This document shows positions 52,915 through 61,164 of a DNA stretch of 64,000 nucleotides, piece after piece; within the stretch, counting starts at the first letter, position 1, and each line of letters starts with the position of its first letter. Source of the stretch: CAYMRL01 sp964398985. GTDB taxonomy: Bacteria > Deinococcota > Deinococci > Deinococcales > Trueperaceae. The stretch lies in contig CAYNOS010000002.1 in assembly GCA_964398985.1 (NCBI GenBank), forward strand, positions 1 to 64,000, written 5' to 3'. The position numbers and the translations under genes are program-made. The notes below the pieces were generated by a model that saw only the letters and a program-made list of their open reading frames with translations, made no database searches and had not been told where the DNA came from.

Positions 52915-54044
52915 GAGTCATGGTGCTCGACGGTGGCTACAGCCACGCCTTGGCCATCGCCGCCGAGTTGAAGAGAGACCTGAACGCGACGATAGTCGGC
53001 GCGGGATACGCGAGCGGGTTCGCGCTTTCCAGATCGAGGCATTGCGACGCAGCGGTGGTCCTGCCGAGCCCGGCGGAGGATCGGTTCGGCGAGGAGCTGC
53101 TGCGTGCCATCGACGCTCAGCGGCCCGACGTCGTGGTTCCCGTCGGCTTCGCGTCGCATGCGCGCCTGGTGGAGGTGGGTGCGGCCTCGTTGGCTCCCGC
53201 GCAAGCGCTGGTGCCCGAGCCAGACGAGTTCGAGATCGCCACCGACAAGCTCAAGACCTATGAGTTGGCCACGGAAGCCGGAATCCGCGTGCCGGCCGAT
53301 CGCACTGAGTCGGTGGCGGCCGCGCTTGCCGGCGGCGATCCGGGAGCCGTCGACTTCCCTGTCTTCCTCAAGGCGCGCCGCGAGAGAGGCGGCGCCGGAA
53401 CGGCCTTGCTGCGCTCGCCCGCGGCGCTGGAGCGCGAGGCCCGCGACTACGCGGCTCGTGGCGAAGAAGTCCTCTATCAGGAAGTGATCGACGCAGACCC
53501 GTACACCTACGCCTGTTGCGGCCTCTACCAGCAAGGAGCAGCCACCGTGAGCTTCTCGCACCTGGAACTGCTTTCGGTGCCGCGTCACGGAGGCAGCGGC
53601 ACCAGGGTCGCATGGCATGAGGACCCTGCGCTTGCCGCCCTGGCCACCACTCTGATGGCACGGATCGGCTGGACGGGCATCGCCCAAGTCGAGTTCAAGC
53701 GCGACAGGGCCGGACAGCTGGTGCTGATGGAAGTCAACCCCAAGTTCTGGGCTTCGTACGCGCTGCCGTCGAGGCTCGGCTACCGGTTCGCCACGCAGTT
53801 GGTGGCCGCGTTGCTCGGCATCGACGTGTCATGGCTTCCAGCTCCTCAGCGTCGTCCGGCCCAGATGGTGTTTCCCGTTCGCGAGTTCGGCTATGCGCTG
53901 GCGCATCGAGGAACCGAGAGCATCGCTCGTTCGCTCACAGCCATGCTGTGGCCGCCGGCGATGTGGGACGTGGAGCTCTCGGACTTGAAGGCCTACCTGC
54001 CAAGGCGCCTATGGCCCGGACGACGGCGTGGCGGAGGGCCGTGA
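52911..54044 (+). CDS. ATP-grasp ligase (predicted carboxylate-amine ligase)
   Basis: 377 aa. The N-terminal pre-grasp domain has VMVLDGGYSHALAIAAELKR and VVPVGFASHARLV. The grasp domain has FEIATDKLKTYELATEAGI, VFLKARRERGGAGTAL with the ATP lysine, VLYQEVIDADPYTYACC, and FKRDRAGQLVLMEVNPKFWA with the metal Glu and Asn. COG3919-like enzymes of this type join a carboxylate to an amine through an acyl-phosphate. Here it may attach an amino acid to a sugar. The GTG overlaps the GNAT stop; the last 36 bases are antisense to the O-antigen ligase gene. Confidence 0.82.
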   Translation: MRVMVLDGGYSHALAIAAELKRDLNATIVGAGYASGFALSRSRHCDAAVVLPSPAEDRFGEELLRAIDAQRPDVVVPVGFASHARLVEVGAASLAPAQALVPEPDEFEIATDKLKTYELATEAGIRVPADRTESVAAALAGGDPGAVDFPVFLKARRERGGAGTALLRSPAALEREARDYAARGEEVLYQEVIDADPYTYACCGLYQQGAATVSFSHLELLSVPRHGGSGTRVAWHEDPALAALATTLMARIGWTGIAQVEFKRDRAGQLVLMEVNPKFWASYALPSRLGYRFATQLVAALLGIDVSWLPAPQRRPAQMVFPVREFGYALAHRGTESIARSLTAMLWPPAMWDVELSDLKAYLPRRLWPGRRRGGGP

Positions 54045-55337
54045 CCAGCCCTCCTCGCCTGCGCGGATGGGACTTGGCCTCGCCGATCCCGCCAGCAGTC
54101 CCACGGCCATGAACAACGGCCGGTTGTCGGTGAGATCGCCGCTGATCTGGGCGTTGAGAAGCGTCACGACGAACACCAGCACCAGCGCCACGACGTGCAT
54201 GTCGCCCTGCCAGCGCGGCCAGCGCCGGCTGAGGCCAAGCAGTGGCAGTGCCAGCAACACCAGCAGCAGCGCCATGCCGATACCCCCCGTCTCGACGAGC
54301 ACCTCGAGGAAGATGTTGTGGGGGTAGCCGCGCACGTCTCCCAGGCCGTAGAGGATCGGGAACATGCCGCTTCCGTGACCGATGAGCGGCGACGACAACC
54401 AGTGCTCGACAGCCGCGCCGTAGAAGTCCAGGCGACCGGCTGCCGACGCGCCTCCCCCTTCGGCAGTGAACAGCACACGCAGGCGCGTCAGGGTGGTCGC
54501 GAGCGTCCCGAAGCGCTGCGCGAACGCCATGAGAAGCACCGTGGCCACGGTCGCCAGGATGAGGAATCGCGGCAGGTACTTGTTGACCGCGATCACCACT
54601 CCGCGCGCGGGCCGGAGCCCGAACGGCAGCAACAGAGCAAGTCCCAGCGCGGAAGCCACCAACGGCCCGCGCGCTCCGGCGATGAGCATCACGAAGAAGA
54701 AGAGGCCGGCCAACGACAGGTACGCGAACCTGACGCGGGGCGCAGCCCCCCGCGCGATGGCGAAGCAGACGGTGATGCAGGCGGCGAGACCGAGGACCCT
54801 GCCGATGCCGATGTAGTACCCGCCGAACGGCCTGAGGAAGTTGCCGGGGCCGAGCACCAGGAACCCGCGCACGCCCTCGACCGCGAGCACGAAAGCGAAC
54901 GCGACGATGCACGCGAGAAAACGGCGACGGCGGCTGGTAGAGGGCGCGATCACCACCGCAGCCGCGGCCAGCGCCCAGCCGTTGAGGACGAACACGTGCA
55001 AGGCCTTCTCCGGGGCGTAGACCCGTCCCTCGGACCACAACAGGCTGAACGCCAGCCAGGCGCCGAACAGCGTCATCGCCGCGATCACGGCAAGCCCGCT
55101 CCTGCCGACAGCGAAGCGCCTCCTGAGGAGGATCCAGCTTCCCGCGACCACGCTGAGGGCGAAGAACGCAGCGGTGATGTCGAACGGCACCCACGCCAGC
55201 CGCGGGTCGGCCTTGAAGAGGCCCGCGAAGAGGAAGAGCGTGAACACGGTCTCGAACGACAGCAGCTGAGCGAGAAAGCTGGTCACGGAGCGCTGCGGAC
55301 GTCGTGCGCTGGAACCGCCCACCGAAGGCGCGCTCAC
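54009..55337 (-). CDS. O-antigen ligase/polymerase family protein
   Basis: 442-aa polytopic membrane protein, about 11-12 helices, the only minus-strand gene of the glycan locus. It has LIAGARGPLVASALGLALLL and a large loop with AAGRLDFYGAAVEHWLSSPL before DVRGYPHNIFLEVLVETGG. The GYPHN followed by an acidic-Gly helix is the Wzy/WaaL hallmark. It would polymerise or transfer lipid-linked glycan on the outer face of the inner membrane. It starts at GTG; I see no clear promoter, but the 164-bp region to the next start is divergent. It overlaps the ATP-grasp gene by 36 bases at the 3' end. Confidence 0.85.
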   Translation of the reverse strand: MSAPSVGGSSARRPQRSVTSFLAQLLSFETVFTLFLFAGLFKADPRLAWVPFDITAAFFALSVVAGSWILLRRRFAVGRSGLAVIAAMTLFGAWLAFSLLWSEGRVYAPEKALHVFVLNGWALAAAAVVIAPSTSRRRRFLACIVAFAFVLAVEGVRGFLVLGPGNFLRPFGGYYIGIGRVLGLAACITVCFAIARGAAPRVRFAYLSLAGLFFFVMLIAGARGPLVASALGLALLLPFGLRPARGVVIAVNKYLPRFLILATVATVLLMAFAQRFGTLATTLTRLRVLFTAEGGGASAAGRLDFYGAAVEHWLSSPLIGHGSGMFPILYGLGDVRGYPHNIFLEVLVETGGIGMALLLVLLALPLLGLSRRWPRWQGDMHVVALVLVFVVTLLNAQISGDLTDNRPLFMAVGLLAGSARPSPIRAGEEGWSRPSATPSSGP

Positions 55338-55450
55338 GTTGGCGGCCTAGGCGACCGCCGGAACCGCAGCCCCGCGGGACCTCCGGAGGCCGACGGCAAG
55401 GCAGGTGGACGCTGTTGCCGACACCGGGCCAGCGTACATCAGTGTCACGC

Positions 55451-55456
55451 TATGGT
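55451..55456 (+). promoter_or_regulatory. Possible minus-10 box of the deacetylase gene
   Basis: TATGGT, about 45 bases before the ATG at 55502; AGGGGAG at 55492-55498 would be its ribosome-binding site. Confidence 0.3.
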
Positions 55457-55501
55457 CGCCGGCCCTAGCCAGTCGGCAGCTGTGGGAAGTTAGGGGAGCG
55501 G

Positions 55502-56908
55502 ATGCGGATCGAGCTGAGAGTCCCAGGGGATGAGCGACTGGCCGAGCGCGAGTACGTCCTAGGCGTGGTGCTCAACGACTTCCTCGGGCTCCGGGCGCAG
55601 CTCGTGACCCGGACGTCCGAGACTGCGGGAGTTGAGCTGCGGATAGCCGGCGAGGAGGGCCGAGTGGTTCTCGCCGACGTGCTGTTCTCGCAGCCATCGG
55701 AGCGCTGGCTCGAGCCAGCCAGCCTGCCCGCTGAGCCGCTGGCCACTATCTCACGAGAGAAGGCGGGAGCCATGGCCGACGTCGCGGCCGGCCTACCCGT
55801 CATCTACGGCGCGCCGCTCGCCGACGGCAGCTGGATGGCCGCCCGGGAGGGGCGCACCGTCGAGGTAGGCCTCGACGTCCTCGGTTCGATCTTCTTCATG
55901 CTCACGCGCTACGAGGAGGTCGTCGCGAGCGACGTCGACGACTACGGACGCTTCCCGGCCGCGAGCTCCTTGGCTCACCGCTACGGTTTCCTGCGCCAGC
56001 CGATCGTCGAGCTCTACTTGTCGTTGCTCGAGGCCGCGCTGCGAGCGGCCTTCCCCGGGTTCGAGTCGCGCAGAGCCAGCGCCTACTCGCCCGTCATTTC
56101 GCACGATGTCGATCATCCGTGGTCACTGCGGCCGCAGTCGCTGCCAGCCCTGGGAAGGACGCTGGCGGTCGATCTGTTGGCGAGGCGCGCCCCGGCACTG
56201 GCCCTCGACAGAGCGGCCGCCTTCTTCGCCAAGCGCGAACTCAGCAGAGATCCGTACGACACCTTCCGCTACCTGATGGACACCAGCGAGCGATTGGGTG
56301 TTCGCAGCAGCTTCTACTTCATCCCCGATGCGCCAGGCAGGACCGATGCCGAGTACCGCCTCGACGATCCCAGGGCGCAGGCGCTGATGCGCCTGATCGC
56401 GGAGCGCGGTCACGAGGTCGGCTATCACGCCAGCTTCGACGCGGCTTACGTCGAGAACCAGGTAGTTGACGAGGTGTCGCACCTCCGTGCCGCCAAGATC
56501 GCCGCCACCGGAGACGGAGAGCTGCGCGGCGGGAGGCACCACTACCTGCGCTGGCGGCCCGGCGTCTCCTGGGAGCAGTGGGACGCCGCCGGCCTCGACT
56601 ACGACTCCTCGGTGGGCTTCGCCTCGCACGTCGGGTTCAGGGCCGGCACGACACGGCCCTACCGCACGTTCAGCCTCAGGGAGAGAAGGCCTCTCGGGCT
56701 GACCGAGCTACCGCTGCTGGTCATGGACGGAACGCTGTTCGCGCCGCAGTACATGAACCTGTCGGACGTCGCGACGCTGGAAGTCTGCCAGGAGCTGTTC
56801 CGCAGTTGCCGCGAGCACGGAATTCCCGCCACCCTGCTGTGGCACAACTCCTATCTCGACAGGCCGCGGCTCGCTCGCATGCACGCCGCGATCACTGCGC
56901 TGCTCTAG
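55502..56908 (+). CDS. Polysaccharide deacetylase-like protein
   Basis: 468 aa, no signal peptide. The N-terminal 190 residues are a mixed domain (DUF7033-like by position). The catalytic part begins with YSPVISHDVDHPWSL (residues 196-208), the NodB-type His-Asp metal motif in variant form. SSFYFIPD follows, then GHEVGYHASFDAAY, the second motif region. YDSSVGFASHVGFRAGTTRP is typical of this subgroup. It may remove N-acetyl groups from a glycan. A helper role in surface polysaccharide synthesis is likely from context. ATG follows AGGGGAG. Confidence 0.8.
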   Translation: MRIELRVPGDERLAEREYVLGVVLNDFLGLRAQLVTRTSETAGVELRIAGEEGRVVLADVLFSQPSERWLEPASLPAEPLATISREKAGAMADVAAGLPVIYGAPLADGSWMAAREGRTVEVGLDVLGSIFFMLTRYEEVVASDVDDYGRFPAASSLAHRYGFLRQPIVELYLSLLEAALRAAFPGFESRRASAYSPVISHDVDHPWSLRPQSLPALGRTLAVDLLARRAPALALDRAAAFFAKRELSRDPYDTFRYLMDTSERLGVRSSFYFIPDAPGRTDAEYRLDDPRAQALMRLIAERGHEVGYHASFDAAYVENQVVDEVSHLRAAKIAATGDGELRGGRHHYLRWRPGVSWEQWDAAGLDYDSSVGFASHVGFRAGTTRPYRTFSLRERRPLGLTELPLLVMDGTLFAPQYMNLSDVATLEVCQELFRSCREHGIPATLLWHNSYLDRPRLARMHAAITALL

Positions 56909-56964
56909 GAAGCTAAGCTGAGAACTGCTCACGCTGACGCCTGGCGGGAGAGTGGGAGGCATGC

Positions 56965-58110
56965 GTGGCAACACAGCGGCGGCCGGAGGCCGGGCACATC
57001 GGAACCTCGGTCGCGCACGTCACGACGAACCATCAACCGTTCGATACGCGCGTGTTCCTCAAGGAATCCCGCACCTTGGCGGCAGCGGGCTACCTGGTTC
57101 ACCTGGTCGTGCCGCACGACGCCGACCTGGACCGCGACGGTGTCAGGATCCGCGCCATCCCCAGACCGCGAAGCCGCAGCGATCGCTGGCTCAGCACCGG
57201 CAGGCACGCTCTCCGCGCCGCCTTGAGCACCGGTGCCGGAACCTTCCACCTGCACGATCCCGACCTACTTCCGTACGGCTGGGTCCTGAAGTTCCTCGGC
57301 AAGAAGGTCGTCTACGATGCCCACGAGAACCGTCCGCTCCAGGTCATGAGCAAGACCTGGATCCCGGCGGTACTGCGGCGCCCGGTGGCCTGGGTCACCC
57401 GCGCCGTCGAGGTGGCGTCCGCTGCGCTCTTCGACCTCGTCGTCGCGGCGACACCGGAGATCGCTGCCACTTTCCCCCCCAACAAGACCGTCTTGGTGCA
57501 GAACTTCCCCCTCTCCGAGGAGTTCGCTGCGGTCGGGAACCGGCCGTTCACTCAGAGAGGAGCCAAGGTGGCCTTCGTCGGCGGCATCACCGCGATCAGG
57601 GGCGCCAGGGAGATGGTCTCGGCCATGTCGCTGCTGCCGCCCGAACTCGAAGCACGCCTGCAACTCGCCGGCCCTATCGCGCCTCCCAGTCTGCTCGAGG
57701 AGCTGAAGGCGCTGCCTGGGGTGCGAGCCACGGATGTGCTGGGGACGCTGACTCGCGAGGAGGTGGCCGCGCTGCTGGCAGACGCGCGAATGGGATTGGT
57801 GCTCTACCACCCGGAGCCGAACCACGTCGGGGCGCAACCCAACAAGCTCTTCGAGTACATGTCGGCCGGGCTGCCCGTCATCGCTTCCGACTTCCCCTTG
57901 TGGAGGCAGATCGTCGAGCGCAGCAACTGCGGCCTGCTCGTCGACCCGCTCGACGCGCAAGCCATTGCCGCGGCAATCGAGTGGCTCCTCCGCCATCCGG
58001 CAGAGGCCGAGGCGATGGGTGCGCGAGGCAGGCGGGCCGTCCTGGAGGAGCTCAACTGGGAAACGCAAGCTTCCGCGCTGCTGGGCGCCTACCAGCGACT
58101 CGACGCATGA
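56965..58110 (+). CDS. Glycosyltransferase family 4
   Basis: 381-aa retaining GT-B enzyme. The N-terminal half has AHVTTNHQPFDTRVFLKESR, a start common in family-4 transferases of exopolysaccharide loci, then FHLHDPDLLPYGW and VYDAHENRP. The C-terminal half has FVGGITAIRGAREMV, then ALLADARMGLVLYHPE and KLFEYMSAGLPVIASDFP (the E-x7-E donor motif region). Donor and acceptor are unknown. A GTG start with GGGAGGC upstream. It overlaps wecB by an ATGA. Confidence 0.87.
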   Translation: MATQRRPEAGHIGTSVAHVTTNHQPFDTRVFLKESRTLAAAGYLVHLVVPHDADLDRDGVRIRAIPRPRSRSDRWLSTGRHALRAALSTGAGTFHLHDPDLLPYGWVLKFLGKKVVYDAHENRPLQVMSKTWIPAVLRRPVAWVTRAVEVASAALFDLVVAATPEIAATFPPNKTVLVQNFPLSEEFAAVGNRPFTQRGAKVAFVGGITAIRGAREMVSAMSLLPPELEARLQLAGPIAPPSLLEELKALPGVRATDVLGTLTREEVAALLADARMGLVLYHPEPNHVGAQPNKLFEYMSAGLPVIASDFPLWRQIVERSNCGLLVDPLDAQAIAAAIEWLLRHPAEAEAMGARGRRAVLEELNWETQASALLGAYQRLDA

Positions 58111-59189
58111 AGGTAGTGACCGTCATCGGTGCCAGGCCGCAGTTCATCAAGGCCGCCCCCGTCTCGGCAGCGCTGGCCGCCGGCGGCGTCATCGACGAGG
58201 TCGTGGTGCACACCGGCCAGCACTACGACGACAACATGAGTCGCGTGTTCTTCGACGAGCTCGGCATGCGCGAGCCAGCGCTTCACCTTGGCGTCGGAGG
58301 AGGCTCGCACGGCGCCATGACGGGCCGCATGCTGGAGGCGATCGAGGGCGTGCTGCTCGCAGACCTTCCGGACTGGGTCCTCGTCTACGGCGACACCAAC
58401 TCCACCCTGGCGGGCGCGCTTGCCGCAGCCAAGCTGCACGTCCCCGTGGCTCACGTCGAGGCCGGCCTCAGGTCGTTCAACCGCAGGATGCCGGAAGAGT
58501 TGAACCGGGTACTCACCGACCACTTGGCCGAGCTGCTGTTCGCTCCGACTGAGACGGCCGTGGACAACCTGTCGGCCGAGGGGATCGCGGGCCCTGCGGT
58601 GCAACTGGTGGGAGACGTCATGTACGACGTCGCGCTGCAGACCCTTGCGAAAGGCGAGCGCGTCGACAGACTCGGGAGGTTCGGCCTGCTTCCCGGCGGC
58701 TACGTGCTGGCGACGATTCACAGGGCGGAGAACACCGACAACCCTGCGGTGCTGGCAAGCATCTTCCTGGGGCTTTCCGCGGTGGCCGAGCGGCATCAGG
58801 TCGTCGTGCCGCTGCATCCCAGAACCGAAGCCGCGCTGCGGGCGTCCGGGCTGCTCGACGAGGCCGGCAGGCGCCTGCGGCTGCTGCCACCGGTGGGCTA
58901 CTTGGACATGGTCGCCCTCGAGAGGGGAGCGCTGCTGATCGCGACGGACTCGGGCGGCGTGCAGAAGGAGGCGTACTTCCATCGGGTACCCTGTGTAACC
59001 CTCCGCGAGGAGACCGAGTGGGTGGAGCTGGTGGAGCACGGCTGGAACCGCCTGGTCTCCCCAACCAACGCCGACGAGGTGGCTGCCGCGATCCTGGGCA
59101 GCATCGGTTCGCAGGGCCGGGAGATACAGCTCTATGGAGGCGGCAAAGCAGCCCACACAATCGCGCGCATCCTGGCTGCGGCCGACTAG
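58107..59189 (+). CDS. wecB: Non-hydrolysing UDP-N-acetylglucosamine 2-epimerase family (WecB/WbpI type)
   Basis: 360 aa. Signatures: MKVVTVIGARPQFIKAAPVS, HTGQHYDDNMSRVFFDELG, LVYGDTNSTLAGALAAAKL, HVEAGLRSFNRRMPEELNR, ATIHRAENTDNPAVL and TDSGGVQKEAYFHRVPCVTL. The enzyme inverts C2 of UDP-GlcNAc, or of UDP-diacetamido-GlcA in the WbpI case. With wbpB-D-E upstream in the same locus, the WbpI-like role (to the mannuronate form) is attractive. I cannot separate the two by eye. Confidence 0.93.
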   Translation: MKVVTVIGARPQFIKAAPVSAALAAGGVIDEVVVHTGQHYDDNMSRVFFDELGMREPALHLGVGGGSHGAMTGRMLEAIEGVLLADLPDWVLVYGDTNSTLAGALAAAKLHVPVAHVEAGLRSFNRRMPEELNRVLTDHLAELLFAPTETAVDNLSAEGIAGPAVQLVGDVMYDVALQTLAKGERVDRLGRFGLLPGGYVLATIHRAENTDNPAVLASIFLGLSAVAERHQVVVPLHPRTEAALRASGLLDEAGRRLRLLPPVGYLDMVALERGALLIATDSGGVQKEAYFHRVPCVTLREETEWVELVEHGWNRLVSPTNADEVAAAILGSIGSQGREIQLYGGGKAAHTIARILAAAD

Positions 59190-61164
59190 CGGCGACGCAG
59201 GGAGTGCGCTTGGCGCCGCCTTCATGGCGATCGTGGCGCCAATCGGAGCTCTGCTGCTGATCATCGTCAGCTGGCGTACGCGCTCCTTGGTGACCTCGCG
59301 AGCCATGCGGGGATGGCTGGTCGCGTGGTCCCCACTGCTGCTGCTGGGCGCGGTGCACGCGGTCTTGCCGGCTGGCGACTTCTGGCTGCTGCTTCACGCC
59401 GGCATGGGTCTGGCTGCGGGCCTGCTGCTGAGCGCGCCGCGACGGGCGGTAGCCACCGGCCTGCTCGTCGGATCGGTGTGCTTGGCAGCAGGGTTCATGG
59501 TGGAGCGGTGGGTCGCTGCGACCACCTGGGCGGGCCCCGCCGAGCCGGCCTTCACGGCCGAGCGTCTACTGGGCAGCCTGGGGCGCGAGACGCGCACCGG
59601 CACCTTGGGGCTCACGTCGCTCGAGCGCCGCTGGACGGGCGTTGCCGAGCAGGCGGCGGTGCTCGAGTTCGACGCGCGCATCCTGGAAGGCGAACCGGGT
59701 TGGTACTGGTTCAGAAACGACCCGGCGATCTTGCTGGCCGCTGGTGGCGAACCCGGCTCGCGACTCACCAGGGTGACGCCGGCGAGTCCCTCCTCGGCGA
59801 CCGTCTCGCGCCGCGCCGACACCGGGGCCGCGCTTGCCGGGCGGACGTTCAGGGTCGAGCTCGTGTTGCGCGCGGCGGAGGCGTACTCGGCCAGCGCCAG
59901 GGAGTGTCGGGGAGTGCTGCTGCGGGAGGTGGGAGGCGGCAGGGCCGCCGGGTGCTTCGCCGAGTCCTACTCTCAGGAGCTCAGAAGCTACTCGTTCGCT
60001 TGGACGGCGCCACAATCCGCGGCCACGAACCTGATCGGCATCGAGCTCAAGCTCCCCGTGACCTGGTACGAAGTGGGCGAGGTGACGCTGCATGAACGTG
60101 TCGGCGACGACTGGCTTCCGGTCTCTCCGCTCGAGCCGGAGGGCGCCAGGATATCCCTGGCAGATCCTCCGGCCCCTGCCCAGTCCTGGAGCGGAGCAGC
60201 CTTCGTACCAGCGGCCGAGTGGCAGCACTTCACGGTGCCCGTCGCTCGGAGCGCGAGCCACAGCGACGTCTCGCGGATCCTGCTCAGACTCGAACCGGGC
60301 GTCACCGTGCAGACCCGCTCCGTCGTGCTGAGGGGGTCCAGCGGTGCAGCTCTCGCACCGGCAGCCTCGCCGGAGCGCGGCCAGGCGTGGCTCGGCCACC
60401 CGAACTCCGCGGGTCACGCCGCGGCCGTCATCGCGCTCGCCGCAGCGGCAACTGCTGCCGCCCCGCTGCCGGGCACCGTCAGCCTGGGCGTCGGCCTCGT
60501 CAGCATCGCTCTCACGGGATCGCGGACGGCGCTGCTTGGGTTGGCGATAGGGTCGGTTCTGCTGCTCACGACGCTGCTGAGGCGAGCATCACCGGCGCGC
60601 GTCTCACGCCTGCTTGGCCTCGGCCTGCTGATAGGCGTCGCGCTGGCTCTGCTCACTCAAGGGTCGCTGCTCACGCGCATCGGCGAGCTCGGCGTCGTCG
60701 ACGGCAACACGGTCACGCGCGAGGCGATCTGGCAGGTGGCAGCAGCCAGCTTCCGCGCGCAGCCGCTGACCGGCCTGGCGGGGCGGAGCTTCACGGAAGC
60801 TTGGAACGACGCGGCCGCCACCCAGATCGCCGCGGCCCAGGTACCGCCGCACGCGCACAACCTCCTGCTCCAGATGGCCGCGCAGTTCGGCGTTCCAGGT
60901 CTTCTCGCCACCGTCTGGTTGTGCGGCGCCCTGCTGATCTCGGCCCGGCGCCTCGCTGGCATGAGGGGCCTGGCGTTGACCCTGGCCGTGCTCGCCATGC
61001 AGATGACCGACTTCACTTTCTTCAACTCCCCAGTCCTGCTCACGCTCGTCCTCGCCCTCAACGCGCTCGGCGCGGCTCGCCTCGACGATCCTCAACGGGC
61101 CGAGAATCTGAGAAGCTTCGCCGACCGGGCCGAGGCTCGAGCGACGAGTGGCGCCCATCCATGA
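59134..61164 (+). CDS. O-antigen ligase/polymerase with large extracytoplasmic insertion
   Basis: 676-aa membrane protein. Helices occur at about 30-130 and 425-640. Between them, residues about 130-415 are non-hydrophobic and beta-rich (two domain-sized blocks, with FRVELVLRAAEAYSASA and YSFAWTAPQSAATNLIGIEL). The catalytic-type motifs follow: WLGHPNSAGHAAA (422-428) and VPPHAHNLLLQMAAQFGVPG (HAHN 573-576), as in Wzy/WaaL. The insertion resembles a carbohydrate-binding beta-sandwich by eye. ATG 59134 overlaps wecB by 56 bases and has GGGAG upstream; the in-frame ATG 59224 would be an alternative start right at the first helix. Confidence 0.82.
   Translation: MEAAKQPTQSRASWLRPTSGDAGSALGAAFMAIVAPIGALLLIIVSWRTRSLVTSRAMRGWLVAWSPLLLLGAVHAVLPAGDFWLLLHAGMGLAAGLLLSAPRRAVATGLLVGSVCLAAGFMVERWVAATTWAGPAEPAFTAERLLGSLGRETRTGTLGLTSLERRWTGVAEQAAVLEFDARILEGEPGWYWFRNDPAILLAAGGEPGSRLTRVTPASPSSATVSRRADTGAALAGRTFRVELVLRAAEAYSASARECRGVLLREVGGGRAAGCFAESYSQELRSYSFAWTAPQSAATNLIGIELKLPVTWYEVGEVTLHERVGDDWLPVSPLEPEGARISLADPPAPAQSWSGAAFVPAAEWQHFTVPVARSASHSDVSRILLRLEPGVTVQTRSVVLRGSSGAALAPAASPERGQAWLGHPNSAGHAAAVIALAAAATAAAPLPGTVSLGVGLVSIALTGSRTALLGLAIGSVLLLTTLLRRASPARVSRLLGLGLLIGVALALLTQGSLLTRIGELGVVDGNTVTREAIWQVAAASFRAQPLTGLAGRSFTEAWNDAAATQIAAAQVPPHAHNLLLQMAAQFGVPGLLATVWLCGALLISARRLAGMRGLALTLAVLAMQMTDFTFFNSPVLLTLVLALNALGAARLDDPQRAENLRSFADRAEARATSGAHP

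Noticed and set aside
54195..55493. Long plus-strand open frame over the minus-strand polymerase
   Set aside because: It is the antisense of hydrophobic helices, rich in Glu, Gln and Arg, with no domain; this is typical of GC-rich shadow frames.
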